From positions 3,319,001-3,383,000 of the forward strand of contig NZ_CP107902.1 of NCBI RefSeq assembly GCF_036013935.1: a stretch of DNA of 64,000 nucleotides, in the 5' to 3' direction. This DNA comes from Streptomyces sp. NBC_00461. Lineage in GTDB: Bacteria > Actinomycetota > Actinomycetes > Streptomycetales > Streptomycetaceae. Below the pieces are notes generated by a model, which saw only the letters and a program-made list of their open reading frames with translations, ran no database searches and had not been told where the DNA came from. Positions within the stretch are counted from its first letter, which is position 1. Every line of letters starts with the position of its first letter. Made by a program: the position numbers and the translations under genes. Below, in pieces: positions 1-8,952 of the stretch.

Positions 1-322
1 CCCACAGGCGCAGGGCGACGGCGGCCGCGTCGTGCAGATCGCGGGCCTCCTCCCAGTAGCGGATCTCCGCGTGGTCGCCCGCGTATCGGCTGGTCAGGAG
101 AAAGGGGTGGTCGTGGGCGAGCTGTTCGAGGCCGCGCCGCACCTCCTTCAGCGGCGCCTGTTCGCCGGAGACGCTGAGGGTGACGTGCCACAGACGCGGC
201 AGGTCGGCCGGTTCCTCGTACCGGGCGCCGGCGGCGACGCTGGTCAGGGCGCGCTCCTCGCCGCCCGCACGGGAGGCGGCGCCGTCGCGGGACGCCGCCG
301 CCCCAGGGCGCACTCGTCTCAC
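1..322 (-). CDS. Conserved hypothetical protein, 3' end outside window
   Basis: An open minus-strand frame runs from a GTG at 322 off the left edge, giving about 107 residues without a stop. The start is supported by AAGGAGG five bases upstream (328-334). The N-terminal 30 residues are rich in Arg, Ala and Gly. The remainder contains WHVTLSVSGEQAPLKEV and, near the edge, RYWEEARDLHDAAAVALRLW, a mixed alpha/beta-looking segment. Third codon positions are almost all G or C. I do not recognise the family and assign no function. It lies downstream of proB in the same direction and may be cotranscribed with it, with a gap of about 190 bases. Confidence 0.65.
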   Translation of the reverse strand, partial: MRRVRPGAAASRDGAASRAGGEERALTSVAAGARYEEPADLPRLWHVTLSVSGEQAPLKEVRRGLEQLAHDHPFLLTSRYAGDHAEIRYWEEARDLHDAAAVALRLW

Positions 323-515
323 GACGGCCTCCTTACGCAATGGTCGAGCGATGCTCGCGCGGAATCTGTCCCTGAGACAAAGTTGAGCAGGCCGCAAGGG
401 TTCGTGGGGCGGTTTTGCGGAACGTCCACCTCAGGGGCGGGCCGTTTTGCGGGGCGTTCCCCCCGTTTTCGGCTCCTGCGCCGCGCTCTTCCGCTTCCGC
501 GGGCGTCCGGGGCGG

Positions 516-1643
516 TCAGGGATGCAGGATCACCAGGTCGTCCCGGTGGACGACCTCGCGTTCGTACGCCGGGCCCAGTTCGCGCGCCAGTTCCCGGGTC
601 GAGCGGCCGAGCAGCTGGGGGATCTCCTTGGCGTCGAAGTTGACGAGCCCGCGGGCCACCGCGCGCCCCTCGCCGTCGCGCAGCTCGACCGGGTCCCCGG
701 CGCTGAACTCGCCCTCCACCGCGGCGATTCCGGCCGGCAGCAGCGACTTGCGCCGCTCGACCACCGCCCGCACCGCCCCGTCGTCCAGCGTGAGGGAGCC
801 CTGCGGGGTGGAGGCGTGCTGCAACCACAGCAGCCGGTCGGCGGAGCGCCTGTCCGCGGGGTGGAAGTAGGTGCCGGTGTCGTTGCCCTGCAGCGCGTCG
901 CCGGCGTGGATCGCGCTGGTGAGGACGACCGGGATGCCGGCGGCGGCCGCGATCCGGGCCGCCTCGACCTTGGTGACCATGCCGCCGGTGCCGACGCCGG
1001 CCTTGCCCGCGCTGCCGATGTCGACGTGCGCGAGGTCCTCGGGCCCGTGGACCTGAGCTATCCGCGAGGTGCCGGGCTTGCTGGGGTCGCCGTCGTAGAC
1101 GCCGTCGACGTCGGACAGCAGCACCAGCAGGTCGGCGTGGACGAGGTGGGCGACCAGCGCGGCGAGGCGGTCGTTGTCGCCGAAGCGGATCTCGTCGGTG
1201 GCGACGGTGTCGTTCTCGTTGACGATCGGGAACGCGCCCATCGCGAGCAGCTTGTCGAGGGTGCGGGAGGCGTTGCGGTGGTGGGCGCGGCGGCTCATGT
1301 CGTCCGAGGTGAGCAGGACCTGGCCGACGCGGACGCCGTAGCGGGCGAAGGAGGCGGCGTAGCGGGCGACGAGCAGGCCCTGGCCGACGCTGGCGGCGGC
1401 CTGCTGGCGGGCGAGGTCCCTGGGGCGGCGGCGCAGGCCCAGCGGGGACAGGCCCGCGGCGATGGCACCGGAGGAGACCAGGACGATCTCCTTCTCTCCC
1501 CCGCTGCGGCTCTTGGCGAGGACGTCGACGAGCGCGTCGACCCGGTCGGCGTCGAGGCCGCCGGACGCGGTGGTCAGCGACGAGGAACCCACCTTGACGA
1601 CGATCCTGCGGGCCTCGATCACGGCCTGCCTTGCCCCTGCCAC
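516..1643 (-). CDS. proB: Glutamate 5-kinase ProB
   Basis: First enzyme of proline synthesis; it phosphorylates L-glutamate to gamma-glutamyl phosphate in the cytoplasm. The amino-acid kinase domain starts at residue 9 with RRIVVKVGSSSLT and carries the nucleotide-binding stretch GTGGMVTKVEAA. The middle has the NENDTVATDEIRFGDND substrate-loop signature. A C-terminal PUA domain (about residues 285-365) ends in a GLVNFDAKEI-type motif. The 375-residue length matches full-length kinases. I chose the GTG at 1643 because the family similarity begins there and a GGACGGAAG-like ribosome site precedes it; a TTG 44 codons upstream only adds unrelated sequence. The gene that usually follows, proA, is not in the window. 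Confidence 0.95.
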   Translation of the reverse strand: MAGARQAVIEARRIVVKVGSSSLTTASGGLDADRVDALVDVLAKSRSGGEKEIVLVSSGAIAAGLSPLGLRRRPRDLARQQAAASVGQGLLVARYAASFARYGVRVGQVLLTSDDMSRRAHHRNASRTLDKLLAMGAFPIVNENDTVATDEIRFGDNDRLAALVAHLVHADLLVLLSDVDGVYDGDPSKPGTSRIAQVHGPEDLAHVDIGSAGKAGVGTGGMVTKVEAARIAAAAGIPVVLTSAIHAGDALQGNDTGTYFHPADRRSADRLLWLQHASTPQGSLTLDDGAVRAVVERRKSLLPAGIAAVEGEFSAGDPVELRDGEGRAVARGLVNFDAKEIPQLLGRSTRELARELGPAYEREVVHRDDLVILHP

Positions 1644-1833
1644 CTTGTTCTTCCGTCCCTCGCGCTCAAGCTTCCCCGCCCGGCAATCTACGCGAAGGGG
1701 ACCCGGTTGCGCGCGCCCGGTCCAGACCCCGGACAGGCGTGACGTAACCGTTTGCTCACGCGTCGCATACGGCAAAAAGGTTGCACTGGTTGCCTATAGA
1801 AATCAAAGTGCAGGTAAACCTAATTTGAACTCC

Positions 1834-3240
1834 GTGCAACCTACAGAAGTTCGCCGTGCAAAGCGCATCCTCCTGCGTTCGGGGAAGAGCCCCTTCGACG
1901 TCTTTCCGGTGGAGGAGGCCCTCGACCAGGACGTCATCGCCACCAACTCAGGCAACCTGATCTTCAGTGACGCCTCCCACAAGATCCTCGAAACCCCGGG
2001 GACCGAGGTCATCTCGAACAGGATGCGGACCGAAGTGGCGGCGGCGGGCCTGATCAACGAGGAGTACGACGCGTTCGTCGTGCCCCTGGCCAATGCGTTC
2101 CGGCCGTCGTTCGAGGCCGGGCTGAAGCGGTTGACGCGGCTGATCAGCAGGCTGAAGATCCCGGTCGTGGTGCTGGGCATCGGTGCGCAGGCCGGGCTGA
2201 ACTACAACGCGGCACGGCTCAAGCCGATGGAGCCGGCCGTGCGCGACTTCGTCTCCGCGGTGCTCGACCGCAGTGCCTCGATCGGCGTGCGGGGCGAGTT
2301 CACCGAGAAGTACCTCAAGGACCTGGGGTTCAACGACGTCGAGGTCATCGGCTGCCCGTCCCTGTTCATGTACGGCAAGGAACTGGCCGTGGACAAGCGG
2401 ACGCCGGACCTCACCGCCGGCTCCCGGATCGCGGTCAACGGCTCGCACAGCGCGGTGCAGAAGCAGGGCCTGGGCAAGGTCATCGACCGCGCCCACGCCC
2501 GCTATCCGCATCTGACGTTCTTCGGCCAGAACCTCAGCGACGCACGGCAGTTGCACTGGCGGGACCTGTCCCACCCGAACGCGGCGGTGACGGCGATCCC
2601 GACGCATCCCGACCACCCGATGTACCGGGAGGACAAGGTCCGGGTCTACGTCGACCCGGTCACCTGGATCGACGACCTGCGCGGGTACGACTTCTCCTTC
2701 GGCTCCCGCATCCACGGCAACATCGCGGCGCTGCTCGCGGGCACGCCCGCCACGGTACTGTGCGGCGACTCGCGGACGCTGGAGCTGTGCCGCTACTTCG
2801 ACATCCCGCACCGCCGCATCGACAGGCTGCCCCCGGACCTGGACCCCGCGCAGCTCTACGAGGAGGCCGACCTCACCGGCCTGACCGGCGGTCATCTGGA
2901 GCGCTTCGAGCGGTTCACGGGGTTCCTGGACAGGAACGGCCTGGAGAACACGTTCACACACGGAGACGGCGGCGCGGGCTTCGAGGCACGGATGAAGGAG
3001 CTGGCCTTCCCGGCGGGCATCCGTCCCTGGAACGACGCCGACCTCGCCTCGCTCACCTCACGTTTCGGCTGGATGCAGAGCCGTATCACCGAACTGTCGC
3101 TGGACAACGCCCAGTTGAAGCGGGATCTGGAACGAGGCACCGCCAGGCCGGGTACGGCGTCACCGTCGACGTCCGTCTACCGTCGGGCCCGCCGCGTGGT
3201 GGGCCGCCCGATCCGACGTGCACTGCAGTCGGGCCGGTAA
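1834..3240 (+). CDS. Polysaccharide pyruvyl transferase family protein
   Basis: Predicted to transfer a pyruvate ketal from phosphoenolpyruvate to a sugar of a surface polysaccharide. The approximately 468-residue protein starts RRAKRILLRSGKSPFDV and carries NSGNLIFSDASHKIL, VVVLGIGAQAGLNYNAARL and a C-terminal FGSRIHGNIAALLAGTPATV segment, which is the conserved histidine region of the pyruvyltransferase fold. The last 60 residues form a basic tail. The start is uncertain: GTG 1834 and TTG 1825 are both possible and neither has a clear ribosome site. The upstream 1771-1830 stretch is unusually A/T-rich with a TATAGA element at 1795-1800. It is divergent from proB and convergent with the glycosyltransferase, within a wall-polymer block. 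Confidence 0.85.
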   Translation: MQPTEVRRAKRILLRSGKSPFDVFPVEEALDQDVIATNSGNLIFSDASHKILETPGTEVISNRMRTEVAAAGLINEEYDAFVVPLANAFRPSFEAGLKRLTRLISRLKIPVVVLGIGAQAGLNYNAARLKPMEPAVRDFVSAVLDRSASIGVRGEFTEKYLKDLGFNDVEVIGCPSLFMYGKELAVDKRTPDLTAGSRIAVNGSHSAVQKQGLGKVIDRAHARYPHLTFFGQNLSDARQLHWRDLSHPNAAVTAIPTHPDHPMYREDKVRVYVDPVTWIDDLRGYDFSFGSRIHGNIAALLAGTPATVLCGDSRTLELCRYFDIPHRRIDRLPPDLDPAQLYEEADLTGLTGGHLERFERFTGFLDRNGLENTFTHGDGGAGFEARMKELAFPAGIRPWNDADLASLTSRFGWMQSRITELSLDNAQLKRDLERGTARPGTASPSTSVYRRARRVVGRPIRRALQSGR

Positions 3241-3284
3241 GCAGCGGTCGGGTTGGTAAGCAGCGATCGGGCCGGCATGCAGCG
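3228..3284 (+). repeat. Three 19-bp tandem repeats at a gene end
   Basis: Three adjacent 19-base units occupy 3228-3246, 3247-3265 and 3266-3284. The first reads GTCGGGCCGGTAAGCAGCG, the second differs by two bases and the third by three. Unit 1 contains the TAA stop of the pyruvyl transferase gene, so its last codons are part of the repeat. It looks like a slippage-type duplication; no function is evident. Confidence 0.9.
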
Positions 3285-3386
3285 GTAGCGACGGGGTCTG
3301 GCGGCGAGCACTCCGCCTACCGACAGACCTGCACCAGTCCGCCCGGCATCCCGGACGACACGCCCGCCGCCCGCGCGGAGCAGCCG

Positions 3387-4649
3387 TCAGGCCGCCGCCG
3401 CGGCGCCCGTTCCCGTACCCGTACCCGTTCCCCCTGGCGTCCGCGGCCTGCTCGCCGTCGTCCGGGACCGGATCACCCTGCGCGCCTTGCGGGCCGCGCG
3501 GCGCAGCACCGAGGCGGGCGAGTGTTCCCGGTAGCCCGGGACGGCGCGGGCCTCGCGGGGAGCGGCGAGGTAGACCGAGTCCGGTATGCGCGCCGCGGCG
3601 TCACGGAAGAGCGGGTAGGCGAGGTAGACGTGGCGGCCCTTCTTCTCCAGGAGCGCGGCCGCCTGCTTCTTCGCCTTGACGAACTCCACGACGCCGACGA
3701 GGAGTTCGGGCCGCTGCTCGGCGACCAGGTGCAGCCTGAGCCGCTCCTCGACCTTAAGGCGGCCGGCCACGCCCTCACCCCAGAACTCCTCCATCAGCGG
3801 TTTCGCCAGCTCGAACTTGTGCCGGCGGACCTTCTCGCTGTCCTTGAGGTACCGGGGACCGAACTGCGGGAGCAGCGTGATCAGGAAGGGCCGGATCATG
3901 AGCGCGTCGCGCCGCTCCCCCGCGGGGACCAGCCCGGCTATCAGGTTCATCAGGGCACGCGCGGAGTCGAAGCGCAGGGTGTAACTCCCGCTCTTCGTCA
4001 CGTGCTTGCCGTCGTCCCGGCCGACCAGGTAGTAGCAGGTGTAGTCGGCCAGCACGGAGACGCCGTCCGCCCGCAGATAGGCCTCCATCGTGAACAGCGC
4101 GTCCTCGCCGGTCCACAGGGACTCGTCGAAGCGCATGCCGTGCCGCTCCAGGAACTCCCGGCGGAACAGCTTCTGCGCGCTCAGCGTGAACTTGATGTTG
4201 GAGGAGAACACGTCCGTACGCTCGAACGTCTTTCCCCACATCGACTGCGGCGGCTTGCGGTTGATGCCCTCGACCCGGCCGAGGACCACGTCGGTGCCGT
4301 TGCGGTCGGCCATCGCCACCATCCGCTCCAGCGCCTCCGGGCCCAGCCGGTCGTCGGCGTCGAGGAAGAAGACGTAGCGCCCGGCGGCCTTGCCGAGCCC
4401 GACGTTGCGCGGCCCGCTCGGGCCGCCGGAGTTGTCCTGCCGGATCACCGTGACCGGCATGGTCACACGCTCCGCGAACTCCTCCAGGTAGTCCCCCGTC
4501 CCATCGGTGGACCCGTCGTCCACCGCGATGACCTCGATGCGCTCCGGGTCGATGGTCTGTGCCTCGACGGACGCGAGGCACTCGACCAGATACGGCATCG
4601 CTTCGTACGCCCCGATGATCACACTCACATCAGGCTGCGCGACGGTCAC
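3387..4649 (-). CDS. Family 2 glycosyltransferase
   Basis: A cytoplasmic GT-A glycosyltransferase of 420 residues, probably adding sugars to a wall polymer. The N-terminal domain has VSVIIGAYEAMPYL, VIAVDDGSTDGTGDY (nucleotide binding) and YVFFLDADDRLGPEAL, whose DAD triplet is the expected metal-binding DxD motif. Further on, LWTGEDALFTMEAYL is the usual ED-containing acceptor-side motif. The C-terminal 60 residues are basic and Gly/Thr/Ala rich. GTG 4649 was preferred over upstream starts because AAGGGGG lies four bases before it and homology begins right after. The domain layout resembles enzymes paired with TagF-like polymerases, and such a gene follows on the same strand; acceptor and donor cannot be read from sequence. 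Confidence 0.9.
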   Translation of the reverse strand: MTVAQPDVSVIIGAYEAMPYLVECLASVEAQTIDPERIEVIAVDDGSTDGTGDYLEEFAERVTMPVTVIRQDNSGGPSGPRNVGLGKAAGRYVFFLDADDRLGPEALERMVAMADRNGTDVVLGRVEGINRKPPQSMWGKTFERTDVFSSNIKFTLSAQKLFRREFLERHGMRFDESLWTGEDALFTMEAYLRADGVSVLADYTCYYLVGRDDGKHVTKSGSYTLRFDSARALMNLIAGLVPAGERRDALMIRPFLITLLPQFGPRYLKDSEKVRRHKFELAKPLMEEFWGEGVAGRLKVEERLRLHLVAEQRPELLVGVVEFVKAKKQAAALLEKKGRHVYLAYPLFRDAAARIPDSVYLAAPREARAVPGYREHSPASVLRRAARKARRVIRSRTTASRPRTPGGTGTGTGTGAAAAA

Positions 4650-4871
4650 ATTTCCCCCTTGGTCACAGTGCATTTCCCCCGAATCCGCATATTCGCAATT
4701 TGTTAGACGGGTGGCCACTTGAGGAGGTTGCCTTACCGCTTGGAATTGGTGACACAGGTCACAGGGAGCACACAGGCGGCACAGGCCGCCGAAAGGAACG
4801 GGCACCGAAAAGTACGCACAACCGCCGAGAGTTACTCAGGACGCGGTGGGACCAAGCGGTAAGAAACGGTA

Positions 4872-4913
4872 AAGAGCCCGGCCCCGAGGAGTGATCCTCG
4901 GGGCCGGGCTCTT
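4872..4913. terminator. Strong stem-loop terminator between wall-polymer genes
   Basis: A perfect 19-bp inverted repeat, AAGAGCCCGGCCCCGAGGA and its complement, encloses a GTGA loop. It lies 27 bases beyond the stop of the TagF-like gene (minus strand) and upstream of the glycosyltransferase gene. It should end transcription of the TagF-like gene. The A/T flanks on both sides would allow bidirectional action. Confidence 0.9.
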
Positions 4914-4940
4914 GAGGTGTTTACGTGGGAGCGGAGAACG

Positions 4941-7085
4941 TCAGCGCGTGTTGGCGCCGTCCGCCTCCCCGGTCGCCGGCACCGGCTGGGCGGGCTGTGC
5001 CGGGGACAGCTGGTCCGACAGCTCGTCGGCTCCGGCGGCGCCGGCCGCGGCCCGGGACTCCTGGCCGAGGTTGCGCGTCTGGGCCTTGAGCGCCAGGTCG
5101 GCCACCGCCTTGTTGAACTGCTCGATGGACGTGGGCTCGTCCGGGCCGAGCAGGTACTCCTTCAGCTCCTTGCGGTCCTCCGCCAGCGGGTCGGCGGCCG
5201 GGGCGCGGACCGCGCCCAGCAACTCGCCCAGTTCCGCGGCGCTGTTGGAGAGGATCACCGCGGCGCGCACGGCGGTGTTCTGCCGCTTGAACTCCTCGAC
5301 CCCCAGCTCGGCGGAGTCCGTGACCGCGTACGGCTTGCCGCTCGCGATGAAGTCGGAGACCACGGAGGAGATGTCGGAGACCATCGCGTCGGAGACGTTG
5401 AAGCAGTCGTACAGGCGCGGCTCGGCACCCTCGATGACGCGGTGCTCGAAGCCGCCGAAGGAACGCCAGTACGCGTCGTTCCACTCGCCGCGCAGCCGGG
5501 CGACCTCCGCGTGCTTCTCGACGTCGACCACTCCGTCCCGCGTGGCCTCGGCCTCGTCGCCCTTGTCGCTCGCGGTGCCGGACAGCTCGGCGAGCCGGGC
5601 CTCGATACGGGCCAGTTCGCTCTTGGCCCCCGCCTGGGCGGCCGCGTCCACCGCGAAGCGGGAGTCGGCGGCACGCTCGGCGGCGGCCTTCTCGACCAGG
5701 GCGATGATGCGCTGGTGCGCGGCGCCCGCCTGCTTGCTGACGGTGCCGGTGAAGGGGTGCGGCTTGTACAGGACACGGACCGGCGGGTCGGCCTTCACCA
5801 GCTTCTTCACGATGTTCTCGCCGGCGAGCACGAGCGAGGTGTTGCCCGGGTTGCCGTCCCAGCCCTCCCAGGTGGGCGCGTACAGCACCGTCGGGCAGGA
5901 TCCGTCAGCGGCGGCGTCGCCGGCGGGCAGTGCGTCGTGCCGGCTCTGGATCGGCGCCAGCTGCGGGCGGCCGACCTCCACGATGTCGTCGTCGCGGACG
6001 CCGACATCGGCGATGGCGTAGCGGTCGCGGCCCGCGCGGCCGGCGGTCCACACCTCGTCGTACACCTTGCTGAAGGGGTTCACACTGGCGAGCTTGTCGC
6101 TGTCGCCGTGGCCGATGAAGACGTGCTTCATGGTGGGGACGCGCAGCATGTGGATGTTCTTGCCGACGTTCGCCGCGTACAGCGCGACGCGCACCGTCGA
6201 GAGCTCCATGTTCATCAGGTGCACACCGCCGGGCACGCAGATGACGGGGGCCGTGGTGGGCGCCAGGTTCGTCAGGATGACCCGCTCGCGCAGGATGACC
6301 AGCGGCTTGGAGTCCAGCTGCTCCATGGTCTCCAGCCACATGTTGACCTGGTACGCGGAGTCCTTGGAGCCCGAGAAGTACAGCACCGTCTCCGGCTTGT
6401 ACTCCCGCAGCCAGTCGTCTACGGCCGCGAGCACCTTCTCCGCGTTCGGCGGGATCTTGGTGCCGCGGACGTACGGCATCAGCGTGAGGACGTAGAGGCA
6501 GCCCAGGACCAGGGTGACGCCGATGCCGATGAAACCGGGCACGGCCGAGTCCAGGGCGGCGGAGACGAGCAGGCCCGTGACGGCCGCGAGGTCGAGGTGG
6601 AGCATCTTCTCGGCGGAGCGGTTCAGCAGCCGGCGCGGCGGGGCGTCCGGGATGCGGACGCGCGAGGCCAGGTCGACGTTGCGGGTCGCGACCGGCATCC
6701 GACGGCGGTTGCGGATCAGCGTGACCAGGGCGCCGTGCGGGGCCTGGAGGCCGTAGAAGGCGATGAAGCAGGCGATCGCGCCGTAGAAGATCAGGCCGTC
6801 CGAGAGGGACATCCGGGCCAGCAGCAGGACCAGCAGCAGCTGTCGGATGAGGAAACGGATCGACAGGCCGGCGCGGACCTTGCTGAGCCGGTTGACGAGG
6901 TAGCTGCCCTTGCGGTGCAGATAGTGGTCCGCCAGGTACGTCACGGCGGCCGCGGCCGCGAAGGCGTAGACGCTCGGAATGAGCGCGGCCAGCATGAGTG
7001 CCGGGAAGCCCAGCATCATGAGTGCCGCCGCGGCAAGCTCGGCCGCGCTGCCCACGCGGGCGACGCGAATAGCGGTGGATATCAC
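4941..7085 (-). CDS. Membrane-anchored CDP-glycerol/ribitol phosphotransferase (TagF/TarL-like)
   Basis: Predicted polymerase that transfers polyol-phosphate from a CDP-activated donor to a growing teichoic-acid-like chain at the cytoplasmic membrane face. The 714-residue protein has an N-terminal membrane region with hydrophobic stretches around residues 12-35, 80-115 and 165-205. The glycerophosphotransferase-family domain follows, with VLYAPTWEGW, VLYKPHPF and the hallmark SDAMVSDISSVVSDF-ASGKP motif. Between the KPHP and SD motifs lies an Ala/Glu-rich, probably coiled-coil insertion (about residues 455-530) that minimal TagF enzymes lack. The tail is Ala/Pro rich. GTG 7085 has AGG six bases upstream. 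The neighbouring CDP-ribitol synthase-like gene suggests ribitol-phosphate as donor unit, but that is inference. Confidence 0.87.
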   Translation of the reverse strand: MISTAIRVARVGSAAELAAAALMMLGFPALMLAALIPSVYAFAAAAAVTYLADHYLHRKGSYLVNRLSKVRAGLSIRFLIRQLLLVLLLARMSLSDGLIFYGAIACFIAFYGLQAPHGALVTLIRNRRRMPVATRNVDLASRVRIPDAPPRRLLNRSAEKMLHLDLAAVTGLLVSAALDSAVPGFIGIGVTLVLGCLYVLTLMPYVRGTKIPPNAEKVLAAVDDWLREYKPETVLYFSGSKDSAYQVNMWLETMEQLDSKPLVILRERVILTNLAPTTAPVICVPGGVHLMNMELSTVRVALYAANVGKNIHMLRVPTMKHVFIGHGDSDKLASVNPFSKVYDEVWTAGRAGRDRYAIADVGVRDDDIVEVGRPQLAPIQSRHDALPAGDAAADGSCPTVLYAPTWEGWDGNPGNTSLVLAGENIVKKLVKADPPVRVLYKPHPFTGTVSKQAGAAHQRIIALVEKAAAERAADSRFAVDAAAQAGAKSELARIEARLAELSGTASDKGDEAEATRDGVVDVEKHAEVARLRGEWNDAYWRSFGGFEHRVIEGAEPRLYDCFNVSDAMVSDISSVVSDFIASGKPYAVTDSAELGVEEFKRQNTAVRAAVILSNSAAELGELLGAVRAPAADPLAEDRKELKEYLLGPDEPTSIEQFNKAVADLALKAQTRNLGQESRAAAGAAGADELSDQLSPAQPAQPVPATGEADGANTR

Positions 7086-7165
7086 TGAGAACCTGCTCTG
7101 GGATGGGGAGTGCCGGTTTTGTTCTGGAGTGCGCAGGGTTTAGGTAATTCGTCGGGTGTACGGAT

Positions 7166-7223
7166 CAGGCCTCTGCAAGCACCCGGTCAATGCACTGCAT
7201 TAACGCCGGAAAGCAGAGGCCTG
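7166..7223. other. 11-bp inverted repeat in the intergenic gap
   Basis: CAGGCCTCTGC at 7166-7176 is perfectly complementary to GCAGAGGCCTG at 7213-7223, with 36 bases between. It sits between the Bcs1-like gene (ending 7253) and the start of the TagF-like gene (7085), in a locally A/T-richer stretch. It could attenuate or terminate read-through from the Bcs1-like gene; the long loop makes it a weak classical terminator. Confidence 0.6.
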
Positions 7224-7252
7224 AATAACGGAAGACTAATTACCGTCGATTA

Positions 7253-8749
7253 TTACACGCCGTCCTGGACGTCCAGAACCGAGGCCAGCGCCTGCTCGAA
7301 GCCGGAGGCCTTCGCCGCGCCCGCCGTCGGGTCCTGCTGGCGGACGTCGATGACGTGCCCGGTCAGCTCGGACAGCAGCACGTCGAGCGAGGTGCGGGCC
7401 ACCGCCTCGGAGGAGAGCAGGGAACCCGTGGGCTCCTGGCCGAAGGCCTTGGTGCGCATGGGCGTCGCGGTGCGCTCCGGGTTGACGCAGTTGACGCGGA
7501 TGCCGTCGCCGGCCCACTCGTCGGACAGGGCCTGGGTGAGGTTCACCATGGCGGCCTTGGTCGAGGAGTAGAGGCTGTACTCGGCGCGGCCGCGGGTGTA
7601 GCTGCTGGAGGTGTACAGCAGCAGCTGGCCCTTGGTCTCCGCCAGGTACTTGTACGCGGAACGGGCGATCTGCACCGGCGCGAGGTAGTTGACCTTCAGC
7701 GCTTCCTCGATGGTCGCGTTGTCGGTCTCGGCCAGCTTGCCGATGCGCAGCACGCCCGCGGTGTTGACGACGTAGTCGATCCGGCCGGTCTCCGCGTACG
7801 CCTTGGACAGCGCGTCGTCGACCTCCTCCGGGTTCTCCACGTGCGTGCCGGTGGTGGAGCGGCCGAGCGCGTACACCTTGGAGCCGTAGGACTCGGCGAG
7901 CTCGGCGATGTCCTTGCCGATGCCGTACGAGCCGCCGAAGATGACGACCGTCTTGCCGGTCAGCAGCTCGCGGTAGGCCTCCTCGCTCATCTGCTCGGGC
8001 GTGGCGGTCGAGGCGAGCTGGAACAGCTTGTCGGCGATGAAGACGTCGACCGGCTGCGTGACCTTCATGTTGTACTCGTCACCCGCGACGACGTGGATCG
8101 GCACGTCCGGCAGGTACTTCAGTACGACCGAGCAGTCGTCCGTGGCCTGGAAGTTGGGGTCGCTGGCGGCGACCTCGTAGGCGCGCTTGATCGTGGACAG
8201 CTTGAAGGCCTGCGGGGTCTGGCCGCGGCGCAGGCGGGAGCGGTCCGGGATCTCGGTGATGAACTCGCCGTCCTCGCCGTGCGTGCGCGTGACGATGATG
8301 GTGTCCGCGGACGGGATGGCGACGTCGACGGCCTGGAAGCGCTCCAGGGCGACCACGCAGTCGTCGATGACGCGCTGCGAGAGCAGGGGGCGCACGGCAT
8401 CGTGGAAGAGGACGTTGAGGTCCTCGCCCTCGGCCAGGCCCTCGCCGAGCGCCTCGATGGCACGCTCGGTGGTCTCGTTCCGCGTCGAGCCGCCCTCGAT
8501 GATCTTCTTGACCTTCTTGAACCCGGCCTTGGCGACGATCTTCTCGATGTCGGGGACGTAGCCCGGCGCCATCAGCACGATGACGTCGTCGATCGAGTCG
8601 GCCTTCTCGAAGGTGGTCAGGGTGTGCTCGACCACTGCCTTGCCGGCGATCTTCAGCAGCTGCTTGGGGATCGAGAGACCCACCCGCTGGCCGGTGCCAC
8701 CGGCCAGGATCACTGCGGTGGTACGGGGCTTGGCTATGTGCTGGGACAC
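7253..8749 (-). CDS. Bifunctional cytidylyltransferase / short-chain dehydrogenase (Bcs1-like CDP-ribitol synthase)
   Basis: Two enzymes in one 498-residue chain. Residues about 1-230 are an IspD/TarI-type nucleotidyltransferase, with the AVILAGGTGQRVGLSIPKQL signature, FHDAVRPLLS and the MKVTQPVDVFIAD C-terminal motif. Residues about 255-490 are a short-chain dehydrogenase, with VVIFGGSYGIGKDIAELA as the NADP site and YSLYSSTKAAMVNLTQAL supplying Tyr and Lys. Haemophilus Bcs1/Acs1 have the same fusion: the reductase makes ribitol-5-phosphate from ribulose-5-phosphate and the transferase makes CDP-ribitol. IspD of isoprenoid synthesis lacks the reductase, so a wall-polymer role is more likely here. 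GTG 8749 follows AAGGTAGG. The TagF-like polymerase gene is next downstream. Confidence 0.88.
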   Translation of the reverse strand: MSQHIAKPRTTAVILAGGTGQRVGLSIPKQLLKIAGKAVVEHTLTTFEKADSIDDVIVLMAPGYVPDIEKIVAKAGFKKVKKIIEGGSTRNETTERAIEALGEGLAEGEDLNVLFHDAVRPLLSQRVIDDCVVALERFQAVDVAIPSADTIIVTRTHGEDGEFITEIPDRSRLRRGQTPQAFKLSTIKRAYEVAASDPNFQATDDCSVVLKYLPDVPIHVVAGDEYNMKVTQPVDVFIADKLFQLASTATPEQMSEEAYRELLTGKTVVIFGGSYGIGKDIAELAESYGSKVYALGRSTTGTHVENPEEVDDALSKAYAETGRIDYVVNTAGVLRIGKLAETDNATIEEALKVNYLAPVQIARSAYKYLAETKGQLLLYTSSSYTRGRAEYSLYSSTKAAMVNLTQALSDEWAGDGIRVNCVNPERTATPMRTKAFGQEPTGSLLSSEAVARTSLDVLLSELTGHVIDVRQQDPTAGAAKASGFEQALASVLDVQDGV

Positions 8750-8952
8750 AGAGGACCTACCTTGGGGCGTCAGGGAACCTGGAAATGGTCCCACTTGCGG
8801 TTACCGCTGTGCAAGGTGAGCGCCGTTCACTGCATATGTACGGGCCACCTGGCATTCATCTTGCACTGCTGGTGGCCCCGGGAACGCCGCCGGGAGCACC
8901 TGTCGAATTGCTGTGAGTAACTGCACAGGTGGTCAGTGCCGCCGCAGCTTCC

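Noticed and set aside
1644..1775. Upstream extension of ProB to a TTG
   Set aside because: The 44 extra codons have no similarity to glutamate kinases and the GTG at 1643 gives the usual length.
4917..7088. Long plus-strand frame opposite the TagF-like gene
   Set aside because: Antisense shadow produced by high G/C third positions; its composition is Gly/Val/Asp/Arg rich with no domain.
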